A stretch of DNA of 64,000 nucleotides. Origin: Devosia riboflavina (GTDB taxonomy: Bacteria; Pseudomonadota; Alphaproteobacteria; Rhizobiales; Devosiaceae). The stretch spans positions 1 to 64,000 of the forward strand of contig NZ_JQGC01000011.1 in the NCBI RefSeq assembly GCF_000743575.1, in the 5' to 3' direction. Positions 51,697-61,971 of this stretch are shown here, piece after piece (the first letter of the stretch is position 1; each line of letters opens with the position of its first letter). A program made the position numbers and the translations under genes. The notes beneath the pieces were generated by a model. The model was not told the DNA's origin and did no database searches. It saw only the letters and a program-made list of their open reading frames with translations.

Positions 51697-52233
51697 ATGC
51701 CATCGGCCCATGTCTTCATCGCCACCAGTCTCGACGGTTTTATCGCCCGCCGGGATGACGACATCGACTGGCTGACGAGCTTTTCCGCGCTTGGCGAAGA
51801 CCACGGCTACAATACGCATATCGCAAAGATGGACGGCATCATCATGGGCCGCGGCACCTATGAAAAGGTGCTGACCTTCGACCAGTGGTACTACGAAAAA
51901 CCAGTCCTGGTCCTCAGCAGCAGCCTCGACCCGGACTCAGTTCCTGACCGCCTCGAGGGCAAGGTGGAAATCGTCAGCGCCACACCTGGAGCCGCCATGG
52001 ATCTCGCCGCCGCCCGCGGCTGGAACCGCATCTATGCCGATGGCGGAAAACTCATCCAGTCCTTCCTGCGCGCCGGCTTTGTCGAAGACATGATCATCAG
52101 CCGCATCCCGATCCTCCTCGGCGACGGCATTCCGCTCTTCGGGCCATTGGAACGGGATATCGGGCTCGAACACATCGAGACCAAATCCTTTCCCTCCGGC
52201 CTCGTGCAGTCGCACTATCGCGTCAAACGCTAG
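51697..52233 (+). CDS. Dihydrofolate reductase-family (RibD C-terminal-like) protein
   Basis: A 178-residue protein of the bacterial bifunctional deaminase-reductase/DHFR-like family. The N-terminal strand-loop ATSLDGFIARRDDDIDWL replaces the DHFR substrate loop, IIMGRGTYEKVL is the NADPH-binding part and IYADGGKLIQSFLRAGFVEDMIISRIPILLGDGIPLF the conserved C-terminal segment. It probably reduces a small molecule with NADPH; the substrate is unknown. It overlaps the convergent EamA transporter gene by 4 bases. GGAG at 51686-51689 precedes ATG 51697. Confidence 0.85.
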   Translation: MPSAHVFIATSLDGFIARRDDDIDWLTSFSALGEDHGYNTHIAKMDGIIMGRGTYEKVLTFDQWYYEKPVLVLSSSLDPDSVPDRLEGKVEIVSATPGAAMDLAAARGWNRIYADGGKLIQSFLRAGFVEDMIISRIPILLGDGIPLFGPLERDIGLEHIETKSFPSGLVQSHYRVKR

Positions 52234-53195
52234 GGCGTGTTGGCTTCCTTGGACTTGACCCGATCAAGGCCAAGCCTGTGCTCTCGTAAAATGACGGCGA
52301 TGCCCGATCCGATGATGATCAGCGCCCCAAGGATCATGGTCAGCGTCGGCACATCGGCGAAAATGAAATAGCCCAGCACGATGGTCAGGATCAGCGACAC
52401 ATATTCGAAGGGCGCGATCACCGACATATCGGCATGCCGATAGGACGAGGTCATCAGCAATTGCCCGATGCCGCCGAAGAACCCGGCCCCGACAAGCAGC
52501 GCCGCCTGCTCCGGCGTCGGCCAGATCCAGCCGAAGGGCAGCGTCAACAACGACAGCACGCTGGCGCTGACGAAGAAATAGGTAACGATCGCCTCGGTGC
52601 GCTCGGTATGGACGAGATTGCGCACCGCCATCATGGCAAAGGCCGAGAGCACAGCCGCGAGGAACGCGGCCAGCGCGCCCACCGCCTCGGCATCGCCAAG
52701 CGCAGCGCCGCCCGAAAACACCGTCAGGCGCGGCCAGAGAATGATGACGACTCCCACGAGCCCGAAAACCACCGCCGTCCAGCGATAGAAATGCACGCGC
52801 TCATTGAGCAGCACGGCCGAGAAAATGACGATCAGCAGCGGGGCGGCATAGGAAATCGCCGTCGCCTCGGGCAAAGGCAGGCGCGTCAGCGCGAAGAACC
52901 CGAGGCTCATCGAGGCAACGCCGACGAGGCCGCGCAAGATATGGCCAACCGGCCGCTTGGTCGAAAAGGCATTGCCCAGCCGTCCCTTCCAGCCCAGATA
53001 GGCCAGAACCGGCAAAAGCGCGAAGAAGGAGCGGAAGAATACCATCTGTCCCGATGGTACCGTCTGGGTCGCCTTGAGCATGGTGGCCATGCCGACGAAG
53101 AAGAAGACCGACACCACCTTGAGCATGATGCCGCGCATGGGATTGGTCGCACGCGCGGGAGAAGCCTGGGCAGCAATTTTGTCGGGGGCGGACAT
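52230..53195 (-). CDS. EamA-family DMT transporter
   Basis: A 321-residue inner-membrane transporter with about ten hydrophobic helices arranged as two EamA repeats (residues ~20-155 and ~170-305). The first repeat includes VFFFVGMATMLKATQTVPSGQMVFFRSFFALLP in pieces, and the second FFGGIGQLLMTSSYRHADMSVIAPFEYVSLI. Such DMT carriers export metabolites or amino acids; the substrate is not predictable. An RGLVGVASMSLGFFALTRLPLPEATAISYAAPL stretch is typical of RarD/YicL-like members. It is convergent with the DHFR-like gene. Confidence 0.85.
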   Translation of the reverse strand: MSAPDKIAAQASPARATNPMRGIMLKVVSVFFFVGMATMLKATQTVPSGQMVFFRSFFALLPVLAYLGWKGRLGNAFSTKRPVGHILRGLVGVASMSLGFFALTRLPLPEATAISYAAPLLIVIFSAVLLNERVHFYRWTAVVFGLVGVVIILWPRLTVFSGGAALGDAEAVGALAAFLAAVLSAFAMMAVRNLVHTERTEAIVTYFFVSASVLSLLTLPFGWIWPTPEQAALLVGAGFFGGIGQLLMTSSYRHADMSVIAPFEYVSLILTIVLGYFIFADVPTLTMILGALIIIGSGIAVILREHRLGLDRVKSKEANTP

Positions 53196-53223
53196 GGGAC
53201 ACTATCCGGGCCGGATGACCGGC

Positions 53224-53418
53224 CTATTTGGACTGGTTTTTTTCCAGCTTCTCTTTGGCGATCCGCGCGGTGGCGAAGGCCTTGTGCTCGGGGCCCACGG
53301 CGCTGCCGGTCTTGACGACCTTGCCGTCGGCATCATGGATTTCCCAGTGCCAGTTGGCGTTGGGACCGCTGCCGCCCTTGAGGCGCAGCTTGATCTGGTA
53401 TGGAGATTGTTCGCTCAT
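53224..53418 (-). CDS. Small protein of unknown function (64 aa)
   Basis: A 64-residue protein, MSEQSPYQIKLRLKGG followed by GPNANWHWEIHDADGKVVKTGSAVG and a basic/acidic helix ATARIAKEKLEKNQSK. The WHWEIHDADGKVV segment suggests a small beta-strand pair, the tail a charged helix. There are no cysteines or membrane helices. The ATG at 53418 starts this compact form; a longer in-frame ORF would add an unlikely hydrophobic leader. It lies between the EamA transporter gene and the DUF427 gene and has no assigned function. Confidence 0.5.
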   Translation of the reverse strand: MSEQSPYQIKLRLKGGSGPNANWHWEIHDADGKVVKTGSAVGPEHKAFATARIAKEKLEKNQSK

Positions 53419-53532
53419 GCCCGCCTTATGCAGCACCTCGGCCCACGAAGAAAGCGGAAAGTGGGGCAGCAACAGCACCCCATTCTCCTAATCCGCCCCG
53501 CGTTAGTCTCGATGCTAACACTCTGCTAACGA

Positions 53533-53889
53533 CTAGACGTCGGAAACGCTGACTTTGACCCGCTCGCCGCCGAAGGTGATGAGGTCGCGGATCGGCCCAT
53601 AGGCACCGTCGGCATAAGGATAATACCAGGCTTCATCAGGCCCGTCGGCGGTCAGCGTCTTGATCGTATAATAGTGCGCCTCGCCCTTTCCCGGCTCCTT
53701 TTTCCGCGTTTCCGACAGCTCCAGGATACCGGGATGCACAGCCTCGATCGGCACGAAAACCTGCGGTTTCCGCCCGGGCTCTTCGAGCCGCAAAGCCTTG
53801 AGCGTGCTCGCGATTTCGCCGTCATCGAAATAGATATGCACGCGTCCGGCAATCGGGCTCACAATGGAAGTCGTCTCGTCGGCGGCCAC
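53533..53889 (-). CDS. DUF427 protein
   Basis: A 118-residue beta-rich protein of the DUF427 group: GRVHIYFDDGEIASTLKALRLEEPGRKPQVFVP, then KGEAHYYTIKTLTADG and AWYYPYADGAYGPIRDLITFGGERVKVSV, all in the family order (YYxP...AWYYP...PIRD). Function is unknown; related proteins are cytoplasmic. The frame is open to 53952, but the perfect Shine-Dalgarno AAAGGAGG directly in front of GTG 53889 makes that the likely start. It is divergent from groES and separated from it by the groESL control region. Confidence 0.75.
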   Translation of the reverse strand: MAADETTSIVSPIAGRVHIYFDDGEIASTLKALRLEEPGRKPQVFVPIEAVHPGILELSETRKKEPGKGEAHYYTIKTLTADGPDEAWYYPYADGAYGPIRDLITFGGERVKVSVSDV

Positions 53890-53958
53890 AACAGCCTCCT
53901 TTGTCAGAGGTTCATCTTCCGATGTTAACGCACAAACAAAATCTCCGTTCACCCAACC

Positions 53959-53988
53959 TTGACTCTCTTAGCGCCGCATCCCTATATC
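53959..53988 (+). promoter_or_regulatory. groESL promoter
   Basis: TTGACT (53959-53964) and TATATC (53983-53988) are separated by 18 bases; the transcript would begin near 53995. CIRCE lies immediately downstream at 54001-54027, within the leader, the usual position for HrcA repression of housekeeping-sigma groE promoters. Confidence 0.6.
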
Positions 53989-54000
53989 CCCATCACCTTG

Positions 54001-54027
54001 CTAGCACTCAGCCACTTCGAGTGCTAA
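54001..54027. promoter_or_regulatory. CIRCE element (HrcA operator)
   Basis: CTAGCACTC-N9-GAGTGCTAA matches the CIRCE consensus TTAGCACTC-N9-GAGTGCTAA at 17 of 18 arm positions. It lies between the promoter and groES and would bind HrcA, whose gene is not in the window. Confidence 0.92.
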
Positions 54028-54072
54028 CAGGCCCGAAATTGCATTCAGAAATGATGCCAAGAGGAAAAAATC

Positions 54073-54363
54073 ATGGGCTTCCGTCCCCTGCATGACCGCG
54101 TGGTCGTCCGTCGCGTCGACAGTGAAGAAAAGACCAAGGGCGGGATCATCATCCCCGATACCGCCAAGGAAAAGCCCTCCGAGGGCATCATCGTTTCCGT
54201 TGGCCCTGGCGCTCGCGACGAGAACGGCAAGATCAATGCCCTCGACGTCAAGGCCGGCGATCGCGTGCTCTTCGGCAAGTGGAGCGGCACCGAGGTAAAG
54301 CTCAACGGCGAAGACCTGATCATCATGAAGGAAAGCGACATCATGGGTATCGTCGAGGCCTAA
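54073..54363 (+). CDS. groES: Co-chaperonin GroES
   Basis: A 96-residue heptameric lid for GroEL. Typical segments are [38 protein letters not shown] in pieces (mobile loop) and the C-terminal [24 protein letters not shown]. Length is normal. The start at 54073 is preceded by AAGAGGAA (54059-54066). It is the first gene of the groES-groEL operon, controlled by CIRCE; groEL starts 48 bases downstream. It acts in the cytoplasm. Confidence 0.97.
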   Translation: MGFRPLHDRVVVRRVDSEEKTKGGIIIPDTAKEKPSEGIIVSVGPGARDENGKINALDVKAGDRVLFGKWSGTEVKLNGEDLIIMKESDIMGIVEA

Positions 54364-54398
54364 TAGCTTCGGTTTCCCAGTCGTTTAACCCATTCTAA

Positions 54399-56051
<1,653 letters not shown>

Positions 56052-56106
56052 GAAGTCCTACCCAACAGCTTCGAAGCTCGTTTCTTCCCAGTCACGATCT
56101 TCGTGG

Positions 56107-56140
56107 AAAGGCGCGGTGGCAACACCGCGCCTTTTTCTTT
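56107..56140 (+). terminator. Rho-independent terminator after groL
   Basis: AAAGGCGCGGTG (56107-56118) and CACCGCGCCTTT (56123-56134) form a perfect 12-bp stem with a GCAA loop, followed by TTTCTTT. It ends the groES-groL operon. Confidence 0.93.
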
Positions 56141-56238
56141 TGCCATCAGGTTCCGGGACGCATTTTCACTGCCGAGTGGTTTGACAGAAAAGCCCGCGCC
56201 GTTTCATTCTCAGGCATCTAGGGCTTTGGGAGGTTCCG

Positions 56239-57096
56239 ATGCGGTTTCTAGTCATGGCAATTACTCTGCTGGCACTCTTGCTGGGTGGAAGTTCGGCCGC
56301 GCTGGCGCAGAAGACGAAAACCAAATCCACAACCGAGCAGAGCCAGACAACCAATCTCGATCCCAATGATCCCGAAGACCTCGACGAGATCGTTGCCGAG
56401 GCCGACGCTGCCTATTTCGCCGACAATGGCGGGGATCCCGACTATGCCTATGCTTTCGAGATGTATTCTCTCGCCGCCAATGCAGGCGATGCCTATTCGA
56501 TGAACCGGCTGGCGCTGATGTATGACCGCGGCGAGCATGTCGACCAGGATTTTTACGAAGCCTTCGACTGGTACATGAAGGCCGCCGAGGCCGGTCTTCC
56601 GGCCGCCATGAGCAATGTCGCGAGCATGTATCGCCTGGGCGAAGGCGTGGGCCAGGACTATGACGCGGCCATGGAGTGGTTCCGCAAGGCCGCGGACAAC
56701 GACTATTCCTATGCGCTTTATGCCATTGGTGAACTTTATCTCGGCGGCCACGGCGTCGCCAAGGACGCGACGGAGGCGGCCGCCTGGTATCAGCGCGCCG
56801 CAGATGCCGGCGAGCCCAATGGCCAATGGGCCCTGGCCCTGCGCTATCTCTATGGCGACGGAGTGGCCATGGATTCGCGCAAGGCCGGCGACCTCGCCTA
56901 TCTGGCGCTCGTCAACGGGCTCGATATCGCTCTCGACGAACTCAAGGAAATCGGCTCGGCCGAGACCTCGCCCAATTTCCGCCGCCGCATCCAGGAATTG
57001 CTCAAGAGCGACGGCTTCTACAATGGCACGATCGACGGCAGCTTTGGGCCGCAGACCATGCGCGCCGTGGAAGCCGCATTCGGCAGTGAGCTCTAG
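56239..57096 (+). CDS. Sel1-repeat / peptidoglycan-binding-like secreted protein
   Basis: A 285-residue protein with a signal peptide (MRFLVMAITLLALLLGGSSAALA, cleavage near 23). The middle holds about four Sel1-like (TPR-related) repeats: YAYAFEMYSLAANAGDAYSMNRLALMYDRG, FYEAFDWYMKAAEAGLPAAMSNVASMYRLG, AMEWFRKAADNDYSYALYAIGELYLGG and so on. A C-terminal peptidoglycan-binding segment (RRRIQELLKSDGFYNGTIDGSFGPQTMRAV, a PG_binding_1 pattern) would anchor it to the wall. It probably scaffolds protein complexes in the periplasm. Its end overlaps the convergent transporter gene by 4 bases. Confidence 0.8.
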   Translation: MRFLVMAITLLALLLGGSSAALAQKTKTKSTTEQSQTTNLDPNDPEDLDEIVAEADAAYFADNGGDPDYAYAFEMYSLAANAGDAYSMNRLALMYDRGEHVDQDFYEAFDWYMKAAEAGLPAAMSNVASMYRLGEGVGQDYDAAMEWFRKAADNDYSYALYAIGELYLGGHGVAKDATEAAAWYQRAADAGEPNGQWALALRYLYGDGVAMDSRKAGDLAYLALVNGLDIALDELKEIGSAETSPNFRRRIQELLKSDGFYNGTIDGSFGPQTMRAVEAAFGSEL

Positions 57097-57842
57097 GGCC
57101 AGACGATCAGCTTGATCGCCATAGCGATGGAAATCACCACGACCAGCGGGCGGATCAGCTTTGCGCCGAAGCGGATGCCGGCATGGGCGCCGACATAGCC
57201 GCCGATGATCTGGCCCACTGCCATGCACATCACTGCTGGCCAGACGACGTCGCCGCTGGGAATGAAGATGGTCAGGGCTGCAAGGTTCGACGTCATGTTG
57301 AGCAGCTTGGTATTGCCGGCAGCGCGGGTCACGCCGAGACCAAAGAGCAGCACAAAGCCGATGGTGAAGAACGAGCCCGTGCCGGGACCAAAGACACCGT
57401 CATAAAAGCCGACGACAAAGCCGAGCAGCGGCACCCATTTGGGAAAGGCAAGACGCGAGGTCCGATCGGCATCCGACAGATTGGGCGCGAAAAGGAAGTA
57501 GAGCGCCACGCCGATCAGGGCCACAGGGACGGCGAGATTGAGGAACGTCGTATCGATCTGCTTGACCGTCAGCGCACCGATGAGACTGCCAGCATAGGTG
57601 ACAGCGATCGACGGGATCAGCGCCTTGAACGAGACAAAGCCTTTCCGCCAATAGGTGTAGGTCGCCATGGCGGTGCCGATGACCGACTGCATCTTGTTGG
57701 TGGCAAGGGCCGCGATGGGCGGCAGGCCGGCCGAAAGCAGAGCCGGAACGGTGAGCATGCCGCCACCGCCGGCGACAGCGTCAACGAAGCCCGCGAGAAG
57801 GCCGACGCCGCCAAGGGCAATAAGGGTGATGGGATCGAGCAT
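57093..57842 (-). CDS. TauE/SafE-family (TSUP) membrane transporter
   Basis: A 249-residue permease with about seven to eight helices. N-terminal GLLAGFVDAVAGGGGMLTVPALLSAGLPPIAALATNK contains the family's glycine-rich substrate motif, repeated in the second half as GFVVGFYDGVFGPGTGSFFTIGFVLL. TSUP proteins move organosulfonates, sulfite or thiosulfate; the substrate cannot be deduced. It is upstream of no clear sulfur genes and stands between hisG and the Sel1-protein gene, with which it overlaps by 4 bases. Confidence 0.85.
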   Translation of the reverse strand: MLDPITLIALGGVGLLAGFVDAVAGGGGMLTVPALLSAGLPPIAALATNKMQSVIGTAMATYTYWRKGFVSFKALIPSIAVTYAGSLIGALTVKQIDTTFLNLAVPVALIGVALYFLFAPNLSDADRTSRLAFPKWVPLLGFVVGFYDGVFGPGTGSFFTIGFVLLFGLGVTRAAGNTKLLNMTSNLAALTIFIPSGDVVWPAVMCMAVGQIIGGYVGAHAGIRFGAKLIRPLVVVISIAMAIKLIVWP

Positions 57843-57854
57843 TTGTAGGTCGGA

Positions 57855-58559
57855 CTAGAGCGGTTCAGCGGCAAGCTGAGTGAGAAGAGAATTAAGTTTC
57901 TTCTTCTTTTCCCCAGGCCAATCAGCGGTCCTGGAAACGATCAGATTGGCCTCGCTCTTGAGCATCACGCCATCGTCGAGCACACGCAGGCCGTTGGCAG
58001 CGAGGGTCGAACCGGTGGAAGTGATATCAACGACGATATCGGCCACGCCCGAGGCCGGTGCAGCCTCAGTGGCACCAAGACTTTCGACAATCCGGTATTC
58101 CGCGATACCTGCCCGCGCAAAGTGCTGGCGGGTAATGGTGATGTACTTCGTCGCGATGCGCAACCAGCGCTTGTGGCGGCTGCGGAAGTCCGAGGCGACA
58201 TCAGCGAGATCATGCAGATGCGTGACGTCGATCCAGGCTTCGGGCACGGCAATGACGACGTCGGCGTGGCCGAATTCGAGTGGACGGGCGAAGTGGACGC
58301 TGTCCGGTCCGGTTTCGCTGGTCTCGTGGATGAGATCGCGCCCGGTGACGCCGATATCGATATTGCCGCGGATCAGTTCGCGCGCGATTTCCGAGGCAGG
58401 GAAGAAGCGTACGGTGACGTCAGGTTCGCCTTCCATGACGCCGAGATAGGACCGGGCGCCACCGGGACGGGAAATGGTGAGACCGCGGGCGGCGAACCAT
58501 TCGCGGGTGAGCTCTTCAAGACGCCCCTTGGAGGGCACGGCGAGAGTAATGCCCGTCAT
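57855..58559 (-). CDS. hisG: ATP phosphoribosyltransferase (short form)
   Basis: A 234-residue short-form HisG that starts histidine synthesis by joining PRPP and ATP. Short HisG needs the regulatory subunit HisZ, which is encoded upstream. Family features include LAVPSKGRLEELTREWF at the N-terminus, ITGRDLI-like GVTGRDLIHE in the middle and DIVVDITSTGSTLAANGLRVLD near the end. ATG 58559 overlaps the hisZ stop by 4 bases (ATGA), showing coupling. It is 12 bases from the next gene and has no downstream his genes in the window. Confidence 0.93.
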   Translation of the reverse strand: MTGITLAVPSKGRLEELTREWFAARGLTISRPGGARSYLGVMEGEPDVTVRFFPASEIARELIRGNIDIGVTGRDLIHETSETGPDSVHFARPLEFGHADVVIAVPEAWIDVTHLHDLADVASDFRSRHKRWLRIATKYITITRQHFARAGIAEYRIVESLGATEAAPASGVADIVVDITSTGSTLAANGLRVLDDGVMLKSEANLIVSRTADWPGEKKKKLNSLLTQLAAEPL

Positions 58560-59620
58560 GCCGAGACCTCCGCTTCCAAGCGATCGACCCAAAGTGCGCA
58601 ACCCGAGGCCGCGATGGGCGCGGTGGCGCCAAGACGTTCCAGCAGCCGATCATATTGTCCGCCCGAGGCGAGCACTGCACCGTTCCGACCGGTCATTTCG
58701 AAGACGATGCCGGTGTAATAATCGAGGCGCGGCGAAAAACCGGCATCGAAGCTGACCTGCGCTTCGCCGAGCTTGTCGAGATGGCGGCGAATGGCGCGGA
58801 TGGGAGCACCGAGCATGAGCTTGTGGCTTTCCGCCAAAGCTTCGATCTGGCGCAGGGCCGAGAGCACATCGCCGGAAATGGCGAGATAGTCGCGCAGCAG
58901 TTTCAGCGTCTGGGCCGGCACATGGGCGGCATCGAGCGCCTGCTGTTCGAGATAGCGATCGGCGATTTCCTCCGGCGTGCGGCCTTCGGAGAGGCTGAGG
59001 CCAGAGGACACCATGCGAGCCGTAACATCTTCGATCAGCACATCGCGCGCGGGCTGCTCCTGCCGCGGCGCGTCGGGCGCAGCTTCGAGCCGCGCCAGCA
59101 GGCGTTCCATGGCTTCTGTGTGGCCAAAACGGTGCCGAATGCGGGGGCGCCAGGCGGCCGGCATATCGGCTTGCACCAGCAGCGCTTCGAAAAGGCCAAC
59201 ACCGCCGAGACGAATGCGGGTGGGCAGGCCATAAATGGAGAGGGCGGCCCGAGCGAACGTAAAGACCTGGTCGAGCGCCACTTCGCCATTGGTTTGCGCC
59301 AGCAGTTCTATGCCGGCCTGATCGAATTCAGCGGGGCCGGTTTCGCGCTGGCGGAAGATCGGCCCGAGATAAGTAAAGGCCGCGGGCTGGCGCGTACCAT
59401 CAGCGATGTAATCGCGCACGATGGGCAGGGTGAATTCGGGCCGCAGGCAGTGTTCGGCGCCGGTCAGGTCGGCAGTGAGCAGCAGGCGGCGGCCGAATTC
59501 CTCGCCGGCGAGATCGAAATAAGGATCGGCCGGCAAGAGCAGCGGCGGCGTCGCCCGGCAGCCGCCCTGGGCTTCGACAAGGGCTTCGAGCTGGGCCCGT
59601 CGCATCGCGGCGTTAGTCAT
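58556..59620 (-). CDS. hisZ: ATP phosphoribosyltransferase regulatory subunit
   Basis: A 354-residue class II aaRS-like paralogue of HisS that forms the HisG-HisZ complex and mediates feedback inhibition by histidine. The C-terminal histidyl-tRNA-synthetase-like core (FSPRLDYYTGIVFEMTGRNGAVLASGGQYDRLLERLGA in pieces) is present, but catalytic residues for aminoacylation are altered, and there is no anticodon-binding domain. The N-terminal RPEFTLPIVRDYIADGTRQPAAFTYLGPIFRQRETGPAEF is typical. It lies between hisS and hisG in one leftward operon. Confidence 0.9.
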   Translation of the reverse strand: MTNAAMRRAQLEALVEAQGGCRATPPLLLPADPYFDLAGEEFGRRLLLTADLTGAEHCLRPEFTLPIVRDYIADGTRQPAAFTYLGPIFRQRETGPAEFDQAGIELLAQTNGEVALDQVFTFARAALSIYGLPTRIRLGGVGLFEALLVQADMPAAWRPRIRHRFGHTEAMERLLARLEAAPDAPRQEQPARDVLIEDVTARMVSSGLSLSEGRTPEEIADRYLEQQALDAAHVPAQTLKLLRDYLAISGDVLSALRQIEALAESHKLMLGAPIRAIRRHLDKLGEAQVSFDAGFSPRLDYYTGIVFEMTGRNGAVLASGGQYDRLLERLGATAPIAASGCALWVDRLEAEVSA

Positions 59621-59645
59621 GACTCCAGCCCCCGCCGAAAAAGCA

Positions 59646-61064
59646 TCACTGCTCGCTCAAGAGTTTTTGGATGGCAGAAACCAGGTCTTCGCGCTTGACC
59701 TCGAACTGACCGGGGCGTGCGGCCTTCCATTCGGCATTGTCGGTAATGCCTTCTGCCGCCTGCTTGCCGGCCACGAGATCCTTGATCTGCAAAATGCCCT
59801 GCTCGCGCTCCTGGCTACCCTCGATGATGACGGCAGGTGCGTTGCGCTTGTCGGCATAGGAGACCTGCTTGCCAAAATTCTTGGTGGAGCCAAGAAACAT
59901 TTCGGCGCGGATACCGGCTTTTCGCAATTCGGAGACCATGGCCTGGTAGCGAGCCGTCTGGTCCTTGTCCATGACGAGGACGACGACGGGACCAACAGGC
60001 TCCTTCGAGCCGAGATTGCCGGTCAGCTTCAGCGCATTGGCGAGACGCGACACGCCAATGGAGAAACCGGTGGCCGGAACAGGTTCGCGGCGGAAGCGGG
60101 AGACAAGGCCATCATAACGGCCACCGCCACCGACGGAGCCGAAGACAACATCCTGGCCCTTTTCGTTTTGTACCTTGAAGGTCAGTTCGATCTCGAAGAC
60201 AGGGCCGGTATAATATTCGAGGCCGCGGACGACGGAGGGGTCGATCTTGATCTTGTCGGTGCCGTAGCCGGCGGCATCAAAGAGCGCCTGCATGGTATTA
60301 AGTTCGGCAACGCCCTCATTGTCGGCGGGCGGCTTGCCGGCGACATAGTCGAGCACCACGGCGGCCTGCGCATCGGTGAGACCGGCGCCCTTGGTGAAGT
60401 CGCCGCTTTCGTCCTTGCGGCCGGCGCCAAGCAGCAGTTTGACGCCTTCAGGGCCGAACTTGTCGAGCTTGTCGACGGCGCGGAGCACACTCAGCTTCTG
60501 TTCGTCCGAGGTCACGCCGGCCGCTTCAAGCACGCCGTCGAGCACCTTGCGATTGTTGACGCGCACGACATATTTGCCGCCGAGCCCCAGCGCATCCATG
60601 ACGTCGGCCATCATCATGCACATTTCAGCGTCGGCTTCGGCGCCTGGTGCACCGACCGTGTCGGCGTCGAACTGCATGAACTGGCGGAAACGGCCCGGGC
60701 CGGGCTTTTCGTTGCGGAACACATAGCCCTGCCGATACGAGCGATAGGGCTTTGGCAGCGTCTCGAAATTCTCGGCAAAATAGCGGGCGAGCGGCGCTGT
60801 GAGATCGTAGCGCAGGCTCATCCACTGCTCATCATCGTCCTGCAGCGAGAAGACGCCGGCATTGGGCCGGTCTGTATCGGGCAGGAATTTGCCGAGTGTT
60901 TCAGTGAATTCGAACAGCGGGGTTTCGACGGGGTCGAAGCCATAGCGCTCATAAACCCTACGGATCGTCTCGATCATCTGGCCGACAGCAGCGATATCGC
61001 CGGGCGTGCGGTCTTCAAAACCGCGCGGCAGGCGGGGGTTTATCAGCTTGGTCTTTTCGGTCAT
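59646..61064 (-). CDS. hisS: Histidyl-tRNA synthetase
   Basis: A 472-residue class II synthetase that charges tRNA-His. Motif 2 lies in [30 protein letters not shown] in pieces, the histidine-specific loop [13 protein letters not shown] is followed by [16 protein letters not shown], and a C-terminal anticodon-binding domain covers residues ~375-472. ATG 61064 is chosen over upstream in-frame codons because it begins with the usual [19 protein letters not shown]. hisS-hisZ-hisG is a common alphaproteobacterial order: the stop is 25 bases from hisZ. Confidence 0.95.
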   Translation of the reverse strand: MTEKTKLINPRLPRGFEDRTPGDIAAVGQMIETIRRVYERYGFDPVETPLFEFTETLGKFLPDTDRPNAGVFSLQDDDEQWMSLRYDLTAPLARYFAENFETLPKPYRSYRQGYVFRNEKPGPGRFRQFMQFDADTVGAPGAEADAEMCMMMADVMDALGLGGKYVVRVNNRKVLDGVLEAAGVTSDEQKLSVLRAVDKLDKFGPEGVKLLLGAGRKDESGDFTKGAGLTDAQAAVVLDYVAGKPPADNEGVAELNTMQALFDAAGYGTDKIKIDPSVVRGLEYYTGPVFEIELTFKVQNEKGQDVVFGSVGGGGRYDGLVSRFRREPVPATGFSIGVSRLANALKLTGNLGSKEPVGPVVVLVMDKDQTARYQAMVSELRKAGIRAEMFLGSTKNFGKQVSYADKRNAPAVIIEGSQEREQGILQIKDLVAGKQAAEGITDNAEWKAARPGQFEVKREDLVSAIQKLLSEQ

Positions 61065-61238
61065 CGGAACAACTCTGGGAGGCGGGCGCAGGCTAAGGTT
61101 TCGCGCACTGCGGAGCGCACAAAGACCTTTCCCCCTTCGGGACCCCTGCTCTAGCCCATCGGTTTTGGGGAAACAACAGGTTGGACAGCTATTGGTGGGC
61201 TGGCAGCGGCCGGGGAGGTCCCCGGCCGCCAAGGGCGC

Positions 61239-61499
61239 TCACGTCAGCCTCCGGCCTTTTCGATGCGGAATCAGAGAGGCCGTAGGAATGGTGTGCCACT
61301 GGATGGGTTCTGCGACCGGCGGCAGGCCGACATCTTCCCGCAGGTAAGCGGGCAGTTCGGACGGCACGCGGGGCCGGTTCCACCAGGCGCCGAGTGCTGC
61401 GGCCAGCACCGGCACGAGACCGCGCTGGTGCACGGCATCGGCGATGGAGAATTCAAGGCGCAGCACGACGCTGCGCTCGGAAAGCGCGTTTGGAGACAT
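61239..61499 (-). CDS. Small DUF1127-like protein
   Basis: An 86-residue basic/hydrophobic protein. The segment AAALGAWWNRPRVPSELPAYLREDVGLPP resembles the C-terminal ...L..L.D.GL.. pattern of DUF1127 proteins, though it lacks their typical Arg-rich middle. The ATG at 61499 is preceded by GGAG; a TTG at 61514 is also in frame. DUF1127 proteins have been linked to phosphate or stress responses in other bacteria, but the similarity here is too weak to transfer a role. It is expressed leftward with nothing in the same direction for 470 bases upstream. Confidence 0.5.
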   Translation of the reverse strand: MSPNALSERSVVLRLEFSIADAVHQRGLVPVLAAALGAWWNRPRVPSELPAYLREDVGLPPVAEPIQWHTIPTASLIPHRKGRRLT

Positions 61500-61971
61500 C
61501 TTTTGCTCCGGCAAGGGGCAACCCTGCCGGCCTCATTGGTTATGAAGGAAGGAAAAAAGCGGAGAACGGACGCAATACGAGTCGGTCTACGCTTCAGCAG
61601 GAGTTGGACGATCCGCGGGCAAAGAACCCGGAAGACTTACCGAAGGCTGGATCAGCCTTGTACCGGACCTCGGTTGGTACGGGTAAGATGATGCCAATTC
61701 CCCGAATGGCGGACAAACATGGCTTTCATGTAAAGTGCCTCCCTCGGTTGGCAGATGCGGACATTGGGCTTCTAGATCGCGCGTCCGTGATCGGCAAGCG
61801 CAAAGTGGGACAGTCTGTCGCAGGCCGCAGTCGTGTTGCTTCGGAGCAACAGAACGGGCCGAGGCCTTAACCGCCTGCTAACTCTCATTTCTATCCCTTC
61901 CTTTACCATGCCGATTGACCGGTCCTTGGGGCTTCATGGGCACAATTGGCCGCGGTGCCAAAGGGAGCTCG
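61500..61971. other. 472-base region with no convincing gene
   Basis: I see no supported gene here. Two open frames crossing it lack start signals and resemble no family. The stretch holds two adjacent stem-loops at 61643-61680 (AAGGCTG-gat-CAGCCTT and GTACC/GGTAC arms) and a third, GTTGCT-tcgg-AGCAAC, at 61835-61850. It probably contains the promoters of the flanking genes (leftward at 61499, rightward at 61972) and possibly a small RNA. No T-run terminator is present. Confidence 0.5.

Noticed and set aside
59619..61154. Rightward open frame of 511 codons over hisS
   Set aside because: Antisense of hisS with no domain; the hisS-hisZ-hisG operon accounts for the strand.
61263..61870. Two overlapping rightward open frames after the small DUF1127-like gene
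   Set aside because: No ribosome site or family resemblance; they cross the small gene on the opposite strand and structured DNA.
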